In this document: positions 24,779 to 32,880 of the stretch, one piece after another
Numbering within the stretch: the first letter of the stretch is position 1
How the letters are laid out: each line of letters opens with the position of its first letter
Assembly (NCBI RefSeq): GCF_014695395.1
Contig: NZ_JACJOF010000040.1
Location: forward strand, 44,170-108,169
Source: Nodosilinea sp. FACHB-131
GTDB lineage: Bacteria; Cyanobacteriota; Cyanobacteriia; Phormidesmidales; Phormidesmidaceae
Length of the DNA: 64,000 nt
Reading direction: 5' to 3'
The notes under the pieces: generated by a model
What the model saw: only the letters and a program-made list of their open reading frames with translations
The model's database searches: none
Told to the model about the DNA's origin: nothing
Position numbers and translations under genes: made by a program

Positions 24779-25296
24779 TCGCTAGCCTCAGCCTCCCACA
24801 ATCCCACTGCTGCGTCCTTTGCCTGGTCTTCGGCCCCTGTAATCACCACACTATTGGGGCAGTCATTCACCGCCTGATCAACATAAGCCAATCCATCCAA
24901 AACCAGCTGGCTGTTGACATGGATCTCTTCTCCCTTATCAGTCGGAACAAAGACCTCTGCCAATAGATAACCCGCTGGGTCGCGCCCTACTGGCACGACT
25001 CCCACTGTGCCGTCAGAACTTTGGCCTAGGAGCTGCTCAAGCTTTGTCCTGCTCGATTCCCGAAGAGGGTGGTCTAAACCTGGAACCGCGATGCCGCATA
25101 GTCTGATCGGCTCTTGGCTGCCCTCACTACGGCCCACAAAATTACTGCCATCCTCAACAGTCTCAACGGCCCAGTATTCGGTCTGCTGCTCGGTAAAGCG
25201 CTGGGTTTCTCCCCGCTGAACCATGTTGCTCACCGCGCAACCCGTAAGACTACTTAGAGCAACGGCTAAAACAGGCAGCAATTTTACAGTTTTCAT
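24775..25296 (-). CDS. degenerate thermonuclease-like lipoprotein
   Basis: A 173-residue lipoprotein (lipobox LTGC, Cys at residue 20) with a staphylococcal-nuclease-like fold: VEDGSNFVGRS, PIRLCGIAVPGL, GRDPAGYLLAEV, INSQLVLDGLAYVD. Compared with the active family, the metal Asp of DGDT is DGSN, the Glu of DAPE is PG and the second catalytic Arg of YGR is missing, so I expect no nuclease activity; it may bind nucleic acid or a protein. It is co-transcribed with the ribbon-helix-helix gene. Confidence 0.75.
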   Translation of the reverse strand: MKTVKLLPVLAVALSSLTGCAVSNMVQRGETQRFTEQQTEYWAVETVEDGSNFVGRSEGSQEPIRLCGIAVPGLDHPLRESSRTKLEQLLGQSSDGTVGVVPVGRDPAGYLLAEVFVPTDKGEEIHVNSQLVLDGLAYVDQAVNDCPNSVVITGAEDQAKDAAVGLWEAEASE

Positions 25297-25401
25297 AGAT
25301 GTAATCCCATAGTGTGCCGGACGTTGACAACGGCTTTGAAAAAGTACGGTTAGTCCAGTGTTCCCAGTAGTCCACTCGATGGAGGTTCGCAGTTAGCTGA
25401 T

Positions 25402-26034
25402 ATGAAAAAACGTAGATTTCTAGCTATGGCAGGGATTGGATTGGTAGCTGCTGCTGCTATTGCGCCTATTGCTTCAGCACAAATGTATAGCAGCAACACC
25501 GTTTATAAAGTGATGCGTTCTAATGGCTCGGCTCAGGTAATTGTGGCCAACAGAACTCCGGGAGAACGTTTGACAATTTCCTATCCTGGGGCCACCTCGA
25601 CTCGCCGGGTCACAGCTAACGCCTGTGGTCTCGTAGTGCTGCGAGATGGTGCATCTAGTTCCTTAGCAGACCTGGTTTCTGTAGATGGCGCACCAATCAA
25701 CCAGGCGGCACTACCCACTCAGCTGCTCCCTCGTTGTGTCAACGGCAACCTCGAAGAACCCCGTGCGGCCAACTTCAAGACTGGGGCCGGGGAAGTCGTG
25801 ATTGTCAAAACTCCAAATACTGTCTATGAAGCGGCCTACGGCGGTGGGCGCGATCGCAATGTGACAGCCAATGCCTGTGGATTTGCAGCGATCAGCGAGA
25901 GCAGCGCCTATCCCTGGGCTAGTAACCCAACCATCGTGATTGGGGGCACCACTTATACAGTGGCCACGTTGCCAACAGCGAACCCAGAACCTCTTTGCCG
26001 CAGTGGGCAACTCTATACCCCCGCTAGCTGGTAG
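25402..26034 (+). CDS. secreted protein with two VTANACG modules
   Basis: A 210-residue secreted protein with a signal peptide ending IASAQ. Two similar modules follow: RRVTANACGLVVLRDG ... LLPRCVNG and DRNVTANACGFAAIS ... PEPLCRSG, each about 80 residues with one NACG Cys and a later Cys, suggesting a disulphide per module. The downstream gene has two more copies. No known family; possibly a surface adhesin or envelope protein. It ends before a terminator that overlaps the start region of the downstream gene. Confidence 0.65.
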   Translation: MKKRRFLAMAGIGLVAAAAIAPIASAQMYSSNTVYKVMRSNGSAQVIVANRTPGERLTISYPGATSTRRVTANACGLVVLRDGASSSLADLVSVDGAPINQAALPTQLLPRCVNGNLEEPRAANFKTGAGEVVIVKTPNTVYEAAYGGGRDRNVTANACGFAAISESSAYPWASNPTIVIGGTTYTVATLPTANPEPLCRSGQLYTPASW

Positions 26035-26066
26035 TAACGTTTGTCTCCTCGCATTCACCCTGAACC

Positions 26067-26091
26067 AGCCTCTCTGCGGAGAGGCTTTTTT
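26067..26091 (+). terminator. intrinsic terminator whose 3' arm doubles as a ribosome-binding site
   Basis: An 8-base perfect stem AGCCTCTC/GAGAGGCT with loop TGCG, followed by a T run. It ends the upstream transcript, and the second arm GGAGAGG lies 10 bases before ATG 26095, so it can also serve as Shine-Dalgarno for the next gene. Folding would hide that site. Confidence 0.8.
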
Positions 26092-26094
26092 ATT

Positions 26095-27600
26095 ATGAAA
26101 CTACCTTTCTCCCTTCCTTTATTGCTGCTGCTAGCTACCCCTTTACTGGCCGCCCAGGGCCACGTGTATCGAGATAGCGATGGAGCAATTTCCGTTTATA
26201 AGCTAGAGCCCAATGCTCAAGTTCAAATCGGCATCGACACTTCACCAAGCCGTAACCTCATCTCGAACCGCTGTGGCCTGCTGGTGGTGACGAGTTCCGC
26301 CAACTATCTCACCGCGACAGTTCAAGTCGATGGGGCAGTAATCAACCCAGCCAATCTACAAACCCGCATCCGGCCCAACTGCCGGCCTAAGTCAGACGGT
26401 TCCTATGCCCTTGATGAAGAACGGCCCAACCACTTCAAGACATCGAATGGCGACCTAGTGATCGTAGGCAAGCAACCCGAAACTCGCTACACCGTTAGCT
26501 ATCCTGGCCAGCTCCGCATCTTGACGCGCAGAGTCAATGCCTGTGGCATTCTACGAGTGCGCGAGACGAACACCATCAACTTCAACCAAAGCATCCTGCT
26601 GCCCACCACGTCGGCCTCAACCTATGCAGAGTTTCAGATTGACCAGATACCGCTAACTACACCCCTAGAGTGCTACCGCAATGATCTATACCTGCCTCAA
26701 CCCTGGACAGACATTTTTGCTGAGGCGATCGCAGGCAGTGAGATAGCGGCGGCAGTAGTTCAAGCTGCCCGGTCGATTCCGAGTGCGATCGCTTCAGGTG
26801 TTAGTGGTTCTGGTGGTGAAGGTGGTTCTAGCGGGGGCTCTGGCAGTGGTGGTGTCTCTAGTGGCGGCTCTAGTGGCGGCGGTACCTCGGGTGGTGATTT
26901 GGGTGGATCTAGCGGGTCTGGAGGTGGATCTAGCGGACCTGGAAATGGCTCAGGCAGTTCAGGCGATGGCACAGAAGGAACTTCGGGCGGTGACCCCGGC
27001 GAGAACTCCGGGGGTGGCTCAGGCGGGAATTCTGGCGGCTCAGGGGGAAGTACGGGATCCCCTAGCATGACTGATTTCACGTTGGCTACCTATAACCCTA
27101 CGATCCATGACTTTAACAGCGATGGTTTAGTAGATGATGCCACAGGTAACGGTGTGCCTGACGACCGAGACAACGATGGGTTTCCTGATGGACCTTGGGA
27201 GCCAAATGACTTTCCGAAATCTGCTGGGCCAGGGTTTACTATTCCAATTAACGCTAGCCTATGCTATGGCTACAACGGCAACCTAGTTGCATCCTCCTGG
27301 AGCTTCACAAGAGGGCTAACGTATTACCTAACTGCTGACGATGGCTTAGGTAGAGCAGCATCCCAAAATCCTTTGCCAGGGACAGCAGGTGGATCTACAT
27401 CGGGACCTCCAACGGTTCGTTTTGAGGGCGACTTCCGGGCCAGCAACTTTAGCCATACATTTGAGGACAGCAATCGCGGAGGCCATATCGCCAGCGATGA
27501 TGAGTTCAACGACATAATGTTCCACTTCTACTGGGCAGAGGAGCCGTCCTGCTTGATGCCGCCCTGGATGCTCAACCCGCCCAATGGAATTGCATTTTAA
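26095..27600 (+). CDS. secreted modular protein with Gly/Ser linker and calcium-binding-like repeats
   Basis: The start at ATG 26095 gives a signal peptide (LPFSLPLLLLLATPLLAAQG). Residues 25-210 hold two modules like those of the upstream gene (SNRCGLLVV ... IRPNC and RRVNACGILRVR ... LECYRN). A 90-residue Gly/Ser linker follows (about 26.80-27.06 kb), then DFNSDGLVDDATGN, DDRDNDGFPDG, which resemble thrombospondin type 3/calcium-binding repeats, and a C-terminal domain with Cys near the end. 501 residues. It is probably a cell-surface protein. It follows the preceding paralogue by 60 bases. Confidence 0.7.
   Translation: MKLPFSLPLLLLLATPLLAAQGHVYRDSDGAISVYKLEPNAQVQIGIDTSPSRNLISNRCGLLVVTSSANYLTATVQVDGAVINPANLQTRIRPNCRPKSDGSYALDEERPNHFKTSNGDLVIVGKQPETRYTVSYPGQLRILTRRVNACGILRVRETNTINFNQSILLPTTSASTYAEFQIDQIPLTTPLECYRNDLYLPQPWTDIFAEAIAGSEIAAAVVQAARSIPSAIASGVSGSGGEGGSSGGSGSGGVSSGGSSGGGTSGGDLGGSSGSGGGSSGPGNGSGSSGDGTEGTSGGDPGENSGGGSGGNSGGSGGSTGSPSMTDFTLATYNPTIHDFNSDGLVDDATGNGVPDDRDNDGFPDGPWEPNDFPKSAGPGFTIPINASLCYGYNGNLVASSWSFTRGLTYYLTADDGLGRAASQNPLPGTAGGSTSGPPTVRFEGDFRASNFSHTFEDSNRGGHIASDDEFNDIMFHFYWAEEPSCLMPPWMLNPPNGIAF
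26800..27066 (+). repeat. Gly/Ser-rich low-complexity coding linker
   Basis: A stretch encoding mostly GGS, SGG, GSGG units over about 90 codons, all within the reading frame of the secreted protein. Proline-rich open frames on the other strand here are shadows of this composition. Confidence 0.9.
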
Positions 27601-27652
27601 GCGTAGCTACTCACTCCCCAAAACCATCATTTGAATCCGTGCTAGGGTTCTC

Positions 27653-27686
27653 AGCCTCGCCCAAGCCCATTAGGTCGAGGCTTTTT
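27653..27686 (+). terminator. intrinsic terminator
   Basis: Seven-base stem AGCCTCG/CGAGGCT with a 16-base loop followed by TTTT. It lies 53 bases after the end of the secreted modular gene and should end its transcript. Confidence 0.7.
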
Positions 27687-27877
27687 GGGGTCGAGCGAGG
27701 AAGGCTACCCCAGGCTGATCAAACTATCAAAATGATCACTAAATCGGTAGCCAGTTGAGCAAGTTTTTATGTTTTCTATAGCTGCCATACTCCTTACTAT
27801 CGACCTAAAGGCTAATTCCTTAGGGAAGAGTCTATTTTAAAAATAAGTCCATTTAGCACCGATAAATATTTCAAGTT

Positions 27878-28885
27878 TCAGGGATTGCGAACATTATCTC
27901 CTCCCTCCAGAAAGCCATTATTGTTAGGGCTGTAGCAAGGAGCAGATGCTTCAATGCTTACTTTGCCCCAGAGAGTATAGTTTCCTTCACCAGGTTTGAC
28001 AGGTTTATAGTCAAGGATTTTTACCTTGGAACCTTGGCACAAGACCCCCACTATTGAGGTGCCTGAACTGTCCGCTAATGCGGACAAATCATACAAATTA
28101 CTAGGAGGTGCTTGGCGAACATAAATTGGAGATGAAACATTAACAATCTTGTTTTCAAAATTCCGTATCACATTTTCATCAATTGTTGTGCCCTCCGAGT
28201 TTAAGGCTTTGTCCTTAGAGATTTCTTTTTGAATTTCCAAGTCAAATCCCCCTTGATAGTCTATATCTAGACTATCAGAGTTTGAAAATCTCCCAAGCAG
28301 CATCCAGCCTTCCAAATCGTTGCTAGAAAATAAACTAAACAACTGAGTGCTTCCATTCGTCACCTGTGGGCGAATATCTGCATTGGCCTTTACGCTTTCG
28401 AGGGCTGCATAATTTGTTTTCACCCATTCAGCCTCTATCCTTCTAACAGCCTCTCTGAGCGAAGGATTGTTGTCTAGTATCTTTTCTCTCTCGTTTTTAT
28501 TTTCAGATAAGATAAGGTAGGAGATTGCCTCATCTAAAACATCACTGTCGCGCGAGAGAGCAATTGAAATCAAGATTCTTTTCTTGTCGTAATCATTTGC
28601 TAGCGAGTATAGGGACGCAAAAGCAACTCTTGATTGCTCAGGATCTTCTCCTGCTAGTTGTGAAAGAGAATCCTTAATCTCTTTCTGAAAATATCTTACT
28701 AAATCAACTTCTCTATTGAGAATCTCAACTCTAATAGTATTAAAAAGCGTCACTGCTGGGGTAATTACGACGGCAATGATGATCCCCAGTGTTTGTCCCC
28801 ATTTAGCAATAAATCCGGAAAAAGAATTTCTTGAATCTTTCTCATCTACGGACTCATCTGAGTTGTTATCTGTTGATGCACTCAT
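27878..28885 (-). CDS. hypothetical membrane-anchored protein
   Basis: A 335-residue protein with a polar N-terminus, one membrane span (LGIIIAVVITPAVTLFNTI, about 33-55) and a soluble C-terminal domain. Residues 95-150 are helical (TPR-like or coiled: SLYSLANDYDKKRILISIAL) and the last 80 (SSPIYVRQAPPSNLYDLSAL, VGVLCQGSKVKILDYK) resemble an SH3-like fold. No family recognised. The gene stands alone in AT-rich sequence next to the five-gene operon, which is on the same strand. Confidence 0.55.
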   Translation of the reverse strand: MSASTDNNSDESVDEKDSRNSFSGFIAKWGQTLGIIIAVVITPAVTLFNTIRVEILNREVDLVRYFQKEIKDSLSQLAGEDPEQSRVAFASLYSLANDYDKKRILISIALSRDSDVLDEAISYLILSENKNEREKILDNNPSLREAVRRIEAEWVKTNYAALESVKANADIRPQVTNGSTQLFSLFSSNDLEGWMLLGRFSNSDSLDIDYQGGFDLEIQKEISKDKALNSEGTTIDENVIRNFENKIVNVSSPIYVRQAPPSNLYDLSALADSSGTSIVGVLCQGSKVKILDYKPVKPGEGNYTLWGKVSIEASAPCYSPNNNGFLEGGDNVRNP

Positions 28886-29049
28886 TATTTTCCGGATTAT
28901 AGATTATTGGCAAAGTAGTTTAACTTGCTCAATTCACTCTAAAGGAGCGTCTTAAAAATATTTGTGAAGGCGCAAAAAATCTTCTTTTTATTTGATGCGT
29001 GTTGATTTAGTGAAACTAAACTTAAATTATCAAATCCTATAGCAACTTT

Positions 29050-30144
29050 CTATTCACTTCCCAATACGAGCATCTGAATCCTAGCTAACCGAGTTCTTAA
29101 CTTCGCCCAGGCTCGGTAAGTATCCGCCTTCTGCCTATCCAATTGTGATAAATGACCCAAGTATGTAACACTGTCGATGCGATCGCTGAAACGATAGTCA
29201 ATCTCCAGCAGCCGGTGCTGCACAGTGGCGCGGCGAGCCACCTCCTGAGAAATTTGGAACTCGCGCCGGGTGGCATCAAACTCTAAAACCTCAAGGGCAA
29301 CCTGCTCTCTTAGGGTTTCAGCGATCTTGCGTTTCTCCTGCTCAATTTGGGCCACCTTTACTTGGAGGTCACTGATGGCGATCGCCGTCTGCTGAGCCCT
29401 AGCATTAGTCTGAGTCATACCGCGAATTAGGGGTATCCCAATCAGGCTAAGAGCTTCATTAATGGCGTTAAGAGGGTTGCTGAAAGCTGAGAGTAGTCGG
29501 TCAAAGAAACCCCGCTGCTGCTGCTGGCCATCCACTAGGACAGTCTCATAGGTCAGGTAGCGAGACATCAGCGGTTCAAAGGAGTCCATCCAAACGGCGG
29601 TTTGGTTGCGGGAGCGAGCCTCTTCAATGCGCTGGTCAATGCCGTCAATGCGTTCTTGAATGATGGCTAGAGTTAGGTTGTTCTCTACGGCCATCGTCTG
29701 TAGTTCGCTGATGCACTCGGTGGTGGGCTCCAGGCAGGGCAAGTCACCCATCATTGCAGCCCACAGGTCTTCGTTGATCTGGGTTTGGATTAGCAGATCG
29801 AGGTTATCGCCCAGGGGGTTAAGAGGGTTGTCATCGAGCTGGTAGAACTCATCGGGATGGGAGAGCAGAGGAAGGGTTGGGTCTTCCACATCAACAGGTT
29901 CTCCTCCCTCCTCCCCAAAGGCCTCTTCTTCCTCGAAGTCCGCTTCCTCAGAAACCTCTTCTTCCTCGAAGACTTCTTCCTCTATGTACTCTTCCTCATC
30001 AAGGCTGTCCTGGGCCAGGGACGGGGAGGGGCTGGACAGTAAAGGCATCAGGGCTAGGCCCACCGCCAATAGATAGCGTAATTTCAACGGAGAGGCGGTT
30101 GTCTGACTGCCCCAGCCACTTAACCCGGCGAATCGTTCCTGCAT
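29050..30144 (-). CDS. secreted coiled-coil protein of a HlyD-linked operon
   Basis: A 364-residue protein with a signal peptide (KLRYLLAVGLALMPLLSSPS, cleavage near LAQD), an acidic Glu-rich segment (residues 46-80) and then two long helical stretches (ELQTMAVENNLTLAIIQERI; AIAISDLQVKVAQIEQEKRK) resembling TolC-type or adaptor coiled coils. It is the last gene of a five-gene run and overlaps the HlyD-like gene by 146 bases in another frame. Probable role: periplasmic partner of that adaptor. Not a classical TolC. Confidence 0.65.
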   Translation of the reverse strand: MQERFAGLSGWGSQTTASPLKLRYLLAVGLALMPLLSSPSPSLAQDSLDEEEYIEEEVFEEEEVSEEADFEEEEAFGEEGGEPVDVEDPTLPLLSHPDEFYQLDDNPLNPLGDNLDLLIQTQINEDLWAAMMGDLPCLEPTTECISELQTMAVENNLTLAIIQERIDGIDQRIEEARSRNQTAVWMDSFEPLMSRYLTYETVLVDGQQQQRGFFDRLLSAFSNPLNAINEALSLIGIPLIRGMTQTNARAQQTAIAISDLQVKVAQIEQEKRKIAETLREQVALEVLEFDATRREFQISQEVARRATVQHRLLEIDYRFSDRIDSVTYLGHLSQLDRQKADTYRAWAKLRTRLARIQMLVLGSE

Positions 30145-30955
30145 AGGGACTCCTGACCGTTGATAGGTCGATTAGTTTGGCGTTGATGTCTTCCACCTGG
30201 GCTTGCAGCTGGGCCTCTTGAAACGCCTTTTCCCGACGCTGCTGCTCGGCCTGCTGGAGCTGTTGAGAGTGCATCAATCTTTGTTGGTTGGCCTCTTCAG
30301 CCCGTCGCGCCATGGCCAGGGAATGTTCGTACTCCTGAAAGGCCCGCTGCTCCTGGGCCTGACTAAATTCTGCTTTGGCTAGCTCCAGATCCCGGTACAG
30401 CTTTTCCAGGATGCGGTCTTCGTGCTCGCGCATAGCTGGAGGTACTTCAGCGGGCTTCATAGTGCCCAGCAGGTCAATCTTGCGCTTCTGGAGGTCGATG
30501 TTGTCTTCGATCGCGGCAATCGCGGCCTCTTGGGTGCCGTAGTAGACCGGGGGTAAGCCCGATATCGGGGGCACCGGCAGTGGTTGAGGCGGGTTGAGCA
30601 CCTGCTGGTTCTGAATGCGCTGGAGCGAGATTTGGGTCTTTTGCAGCTGCGCCTGTAAAGCGCTTCTCTCACGGGTGCGGTCAGCTAAAACATCCCCAGA
30701 GGCAACATAATCCCCTTGCCTTACTTTCAAGTCGTCGGGTTCACTCAGGCTCAGCGTGAACGTGAGGACTCGTGGTTGAGTGCTAACCGGGGGTGCAGTT
30801 ATTAATTGTGGTTGGGATGGCTGTACTGTTGGAGCCTGCCCCTGGGACGGCTCTACCCGCGTAATCCAAATGAGTCCTATCATCCCCAGAACACTCCCTA
30901 GCCCGATGAAAGCTTGTAGTGGTGGGCCTTCACGGTGGGGAGTGGGATTGGTCAT
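29999..30955 (-). CDS. HlyD-family periplasmic adaptor-like protein
   Basis: A 318-residue protein with one N-terminal span (FIGLGSVLGMIGLIWITR), a half biotinyl-lipoyl domain (LKVRQGDYVASGDVLADR), a long coiled coil (about 90-235) with alternating Gln/Glu/Arg, then DLSTVRSPYAGTIRRVKW, the second lipoyl half. This is the HlyD/membrane fusion arrangement of adaptor proteins in efflux and secretion. It overlaps the upstream hydrolase gene by 4 bases and the downstream coiled-coil gene by 146. No ABC transporter is in the run. Confidence 0.8.
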   Translation of the reverse strand: MTNPTPHREGPPLQAFIGLGSVLGMIGLIWITRVEPSQGQAPTVQPSQPQLITAPPVSTQPRVLTFTLSLSEPDDLKVRQGDYVASGDVLADRTRERSALQAQLQKTQISLQRIQNQQVLNPPQPLPVPPISGLPPVYYGTQEAAIAAIEDNIDLQKRKIDLLGTMKPAEVPPAMREHEDRILEKLYRDLELAKAEFSQAQEQRAFQEYEHSLAMARRAEEANQQRLMHSQQLQQAEQQRREKAFQEAQLQAQVEDINAKLIDLSTVRSPYAGTIRRVKWLGQSDNRLSVEITLSIGGGPSPDAFTVQPLPVPGPGQP

Positions 30956-31974
30956 GCCTTTACTTTCACAAGGACACTGCCCTGTAGAATCCAGAATTCC
31001 CGCAGCAGAGCCAAAATCTCCTGGGGATGAGCATTTTGTAGCTCAATCCGTCCAGTGGACAGTCTTATTGTGGGGTAAGTTTCGAGGCTGCTGGGGGGTG
31101 GCGCTTCGTCGAGATCATCAATCACTAGGCTGCCGCTGATGTAGGCGTTCTGGGGTACAGTCACCAACCATTCCATCACCCCCACCTCTTGCAGGTTGAA
31201 CATCTGGGCTGACACCTTGACTGGATCCCCTAGGTTGACTTTGACTCGGTTGGGCCTAATCTGAGCATCGGCTCCTTTCCCGATTTTGTAGATTTGGCTA
31301 GTGGTCACATTTTCAGCAATCACATCGCTGGTGCTGGCCTCCAAAATCTCATAGGTGCCGCTGACCGATTGGCGGGTGTACGTGTGGATCCCTTCTACCG
31401 TGACAAAGACCCTCTGGGAAGCTCCATGCTTGTGGAACAAGTCAGCGGCGGTACCGGTGTCGTTGAAAAATGTGCGGGCCACCGTTTCAGAGAGCCCTCC
31501 GGCGCTGGTCAAGTTGATGCTGACGACCGTGAGAAAGACAGCGGTGGCTAGTACCCAATATTCAGCGGGCGATCGCGTGTCGAGCCGCGCCCTGGGGTTG
31601 CCAGGTATCACTAGGCGGGCCGGGTTGGGGTAGAACGCTTCCACCCCTGACTTGGTAAAGGCATCGGCAAACCAGCCAATGAAATAGCCCACCACTACAG
31701 CCACGAAGAATTGCCATCGCCACCACAGCAGGGGTGCCGCCAGCACAGCCACAAGCCCTGTAGCCATAAACGAGTGGGTCAAAGACCGATGGGGAAACCG
31801 CTGCTCTAGAAAGTTAGTAAGGGGCCAAATCAAGCGGCCTGAGAAGCTTTCTGTAGTGTCGATATCGGGCAGCTGGGATGCGATCGCGGCAGTAGCCAGA
31901 ACGTAGGGGTCGGCGGTGCCAATCCCAATCGCTGTAGAGGCGATCGCCAGGGCGGCATGAGTAACGCTCATCAT
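30952..31974 (-). CDS. YdjM-type (DUF457) membrane-bound metal-dependent hydrolase-like protein
   Basis: A 340-residue protein. N-terminal SVTHAALAIASTAIGIGT, ASQLPDIDTTES and RFPHRSLTHSFMATGLVAVL match DUF457, an inner-membrane family with several spans and the HRxxTHS motif thought to bind metal. About residues 200-340 form an additional soluble region (ENVTTSQIYKIGKGADAQIR) not present in all members. ATGs at 31974 and 31971 are alternative starts. It starts 7 bases after the ATPase gene and overlaps the HlyD gene. Confidence 0.75.
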   Translation of the reverse strand: MMSVTHAALAIASTAIGIGTADPYVLATAAIASQLPDIDTTESFSGRLIWPLTNFLEQRFPHRSLTHSFMATGLVAVLAAPLLWWRWQFFVAVVVGYFIGWFADAFTKSGVEAFYPNPARLVIPGNPRARLDTRSPAEYWVLATAVFLTVVSINLTSAGGLSETVARTFFNDTGTAADLFHKHGASQRVFVTVEGIHTYTRQSVSGTYEILEASTSDVIAENVTTSQIYKIGKGADAQIRPNRVKVNLGDPVKVSAQMFNLQEVGVMEWLVTVPQNAYISGSLVIDDLDEAPPPSSLETYPTIRLSTGRIELQNAHPQEILALLREFWILQGSVLVKVKA

Positions 31975-31980
31975 GAGGGG

Positions 31981-32880
31981 CTATCGTCCTAGGCGAGTTG
32001 ACTTGCGGTTGAGGGTATAAAACAAGGTCCGTAGCGTCAGGGCTAAGAGGGTGGCCACCCCGCCTACGATATAGAGCGCTTTGTCGCCTAGGCCAATACC
32101 GATGAACCTCACAATGCCGATGGCGCTAAGGCCAGCAATCAGGAAAGGGGTACCGTCGATGTACTGCCGATGGTCAGTGCTCATCTCTTCCCCAATGCCC
32201 AGCAGTTCCTCATGCACCACTCGCTTAGCCAGAGCTGGGTTGCCGCCGACCCGCTGCTGAAGGTCAGCAAACTTGGTGGGGTTGATGGCCATGCCCTGAG
32301 CCGTAGCTTCGGCATACATGATTGTGCGGATCTGGTCTGGGGTCATTGGATCCAGCTCCATCCGGGGCAGCTTCAGAAACACATCCCGCGCCGGGGGCCG
32401 ATCCGCCAGCAGAAGCAGTAACCCTTTTCCCCTCAGCAGTTCTTCCATCCAGTAGCGGAGGCTAGCGGGCCAGCGGTGGGCGTCATCAGCAATCAGCAGC
32501 CGTCTACCGCAGTTCATATCCTTGGCAATCTCGACCCGTAGCTGATCAGCGGTGAGGGGCTTGGGCCTCTCATCACAGGTTTCTGTGGGCACTCCAAGAT
32601 CTTCAGCGATGGCCATCAGGGTTTGCTTGGCACTGCCTGCATAGGATGCGATCGCTACCTGGTAGTTACTGCCCAATCGTTTGGCAATCTCTATCCCCAG
32701 AACACTTTTGCCACTGCCTGCTTCCCCAAGCACTAGCAAGGACTGCCCCTTCATTAGGGAGCTGATTATCTGGGCGATGTCATCTTCCCTGAACTCCACC
32801 ACCAAAGCGCTGCCGTCGCGGGCGGCGAGGGGTTTGGCTGAAGTCCTTATGCTGCTGTGGCTCCCCGCTGGCTGCGCCAC
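31981..32880 (-). CDS. AAA ATPase with C-terminal membrane spans
   Basis: A 299-residue ATPase of the ExeA/MuB-like AAA group: Walker A VLGEAGSGKSVL (about residue 46-56), Walker B RRLLIADDAH, and a sensor-type region LLLLLADRPPARD. Near the C-terminus there are two hydrophobic spans (PFLIAGLSAIGIVRFIGIGL and ALYIVGGVATLLALTL). The GTG start at 32880 overlaps the upstream gene by 34 bases. Its role in the run is unknown; related proteins drive assembly or positioning of envelope or DNA machines. Confidence 0.75.
   Translation of the reverse strand: MAQPAGSHSSIRTSAKPLAARDGSALVVEFREDDIAQIISSLMKGQSLLVLGEAGSGKSVLGIEIAKRLGSNYQVAIASYAGSAKQTLMAIAEDLGVPTETCDERPKPLTADQLRVEIAKDMNCGRRLLIADDAHRWPASLRYWMEELLRGKGLLLLLADRPPARDVFLKLPRMELDPMTPDQIRTIMYAEATAQGMAINPTKFADLQQRVGGNPALAKRVVHEELLGIGEEMSTDHRQYIDGTPFLIAGLSAIGIVRFIGIGLGDKALYIVGGVATLLALTLRTLFYTLNRKSTRLGR

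Noticed and set aside
26760..27080. Proline-rich open frame on the minus strand
   Set aside because: It is the complement of the Gly/Ser linker; composition alone explains it.
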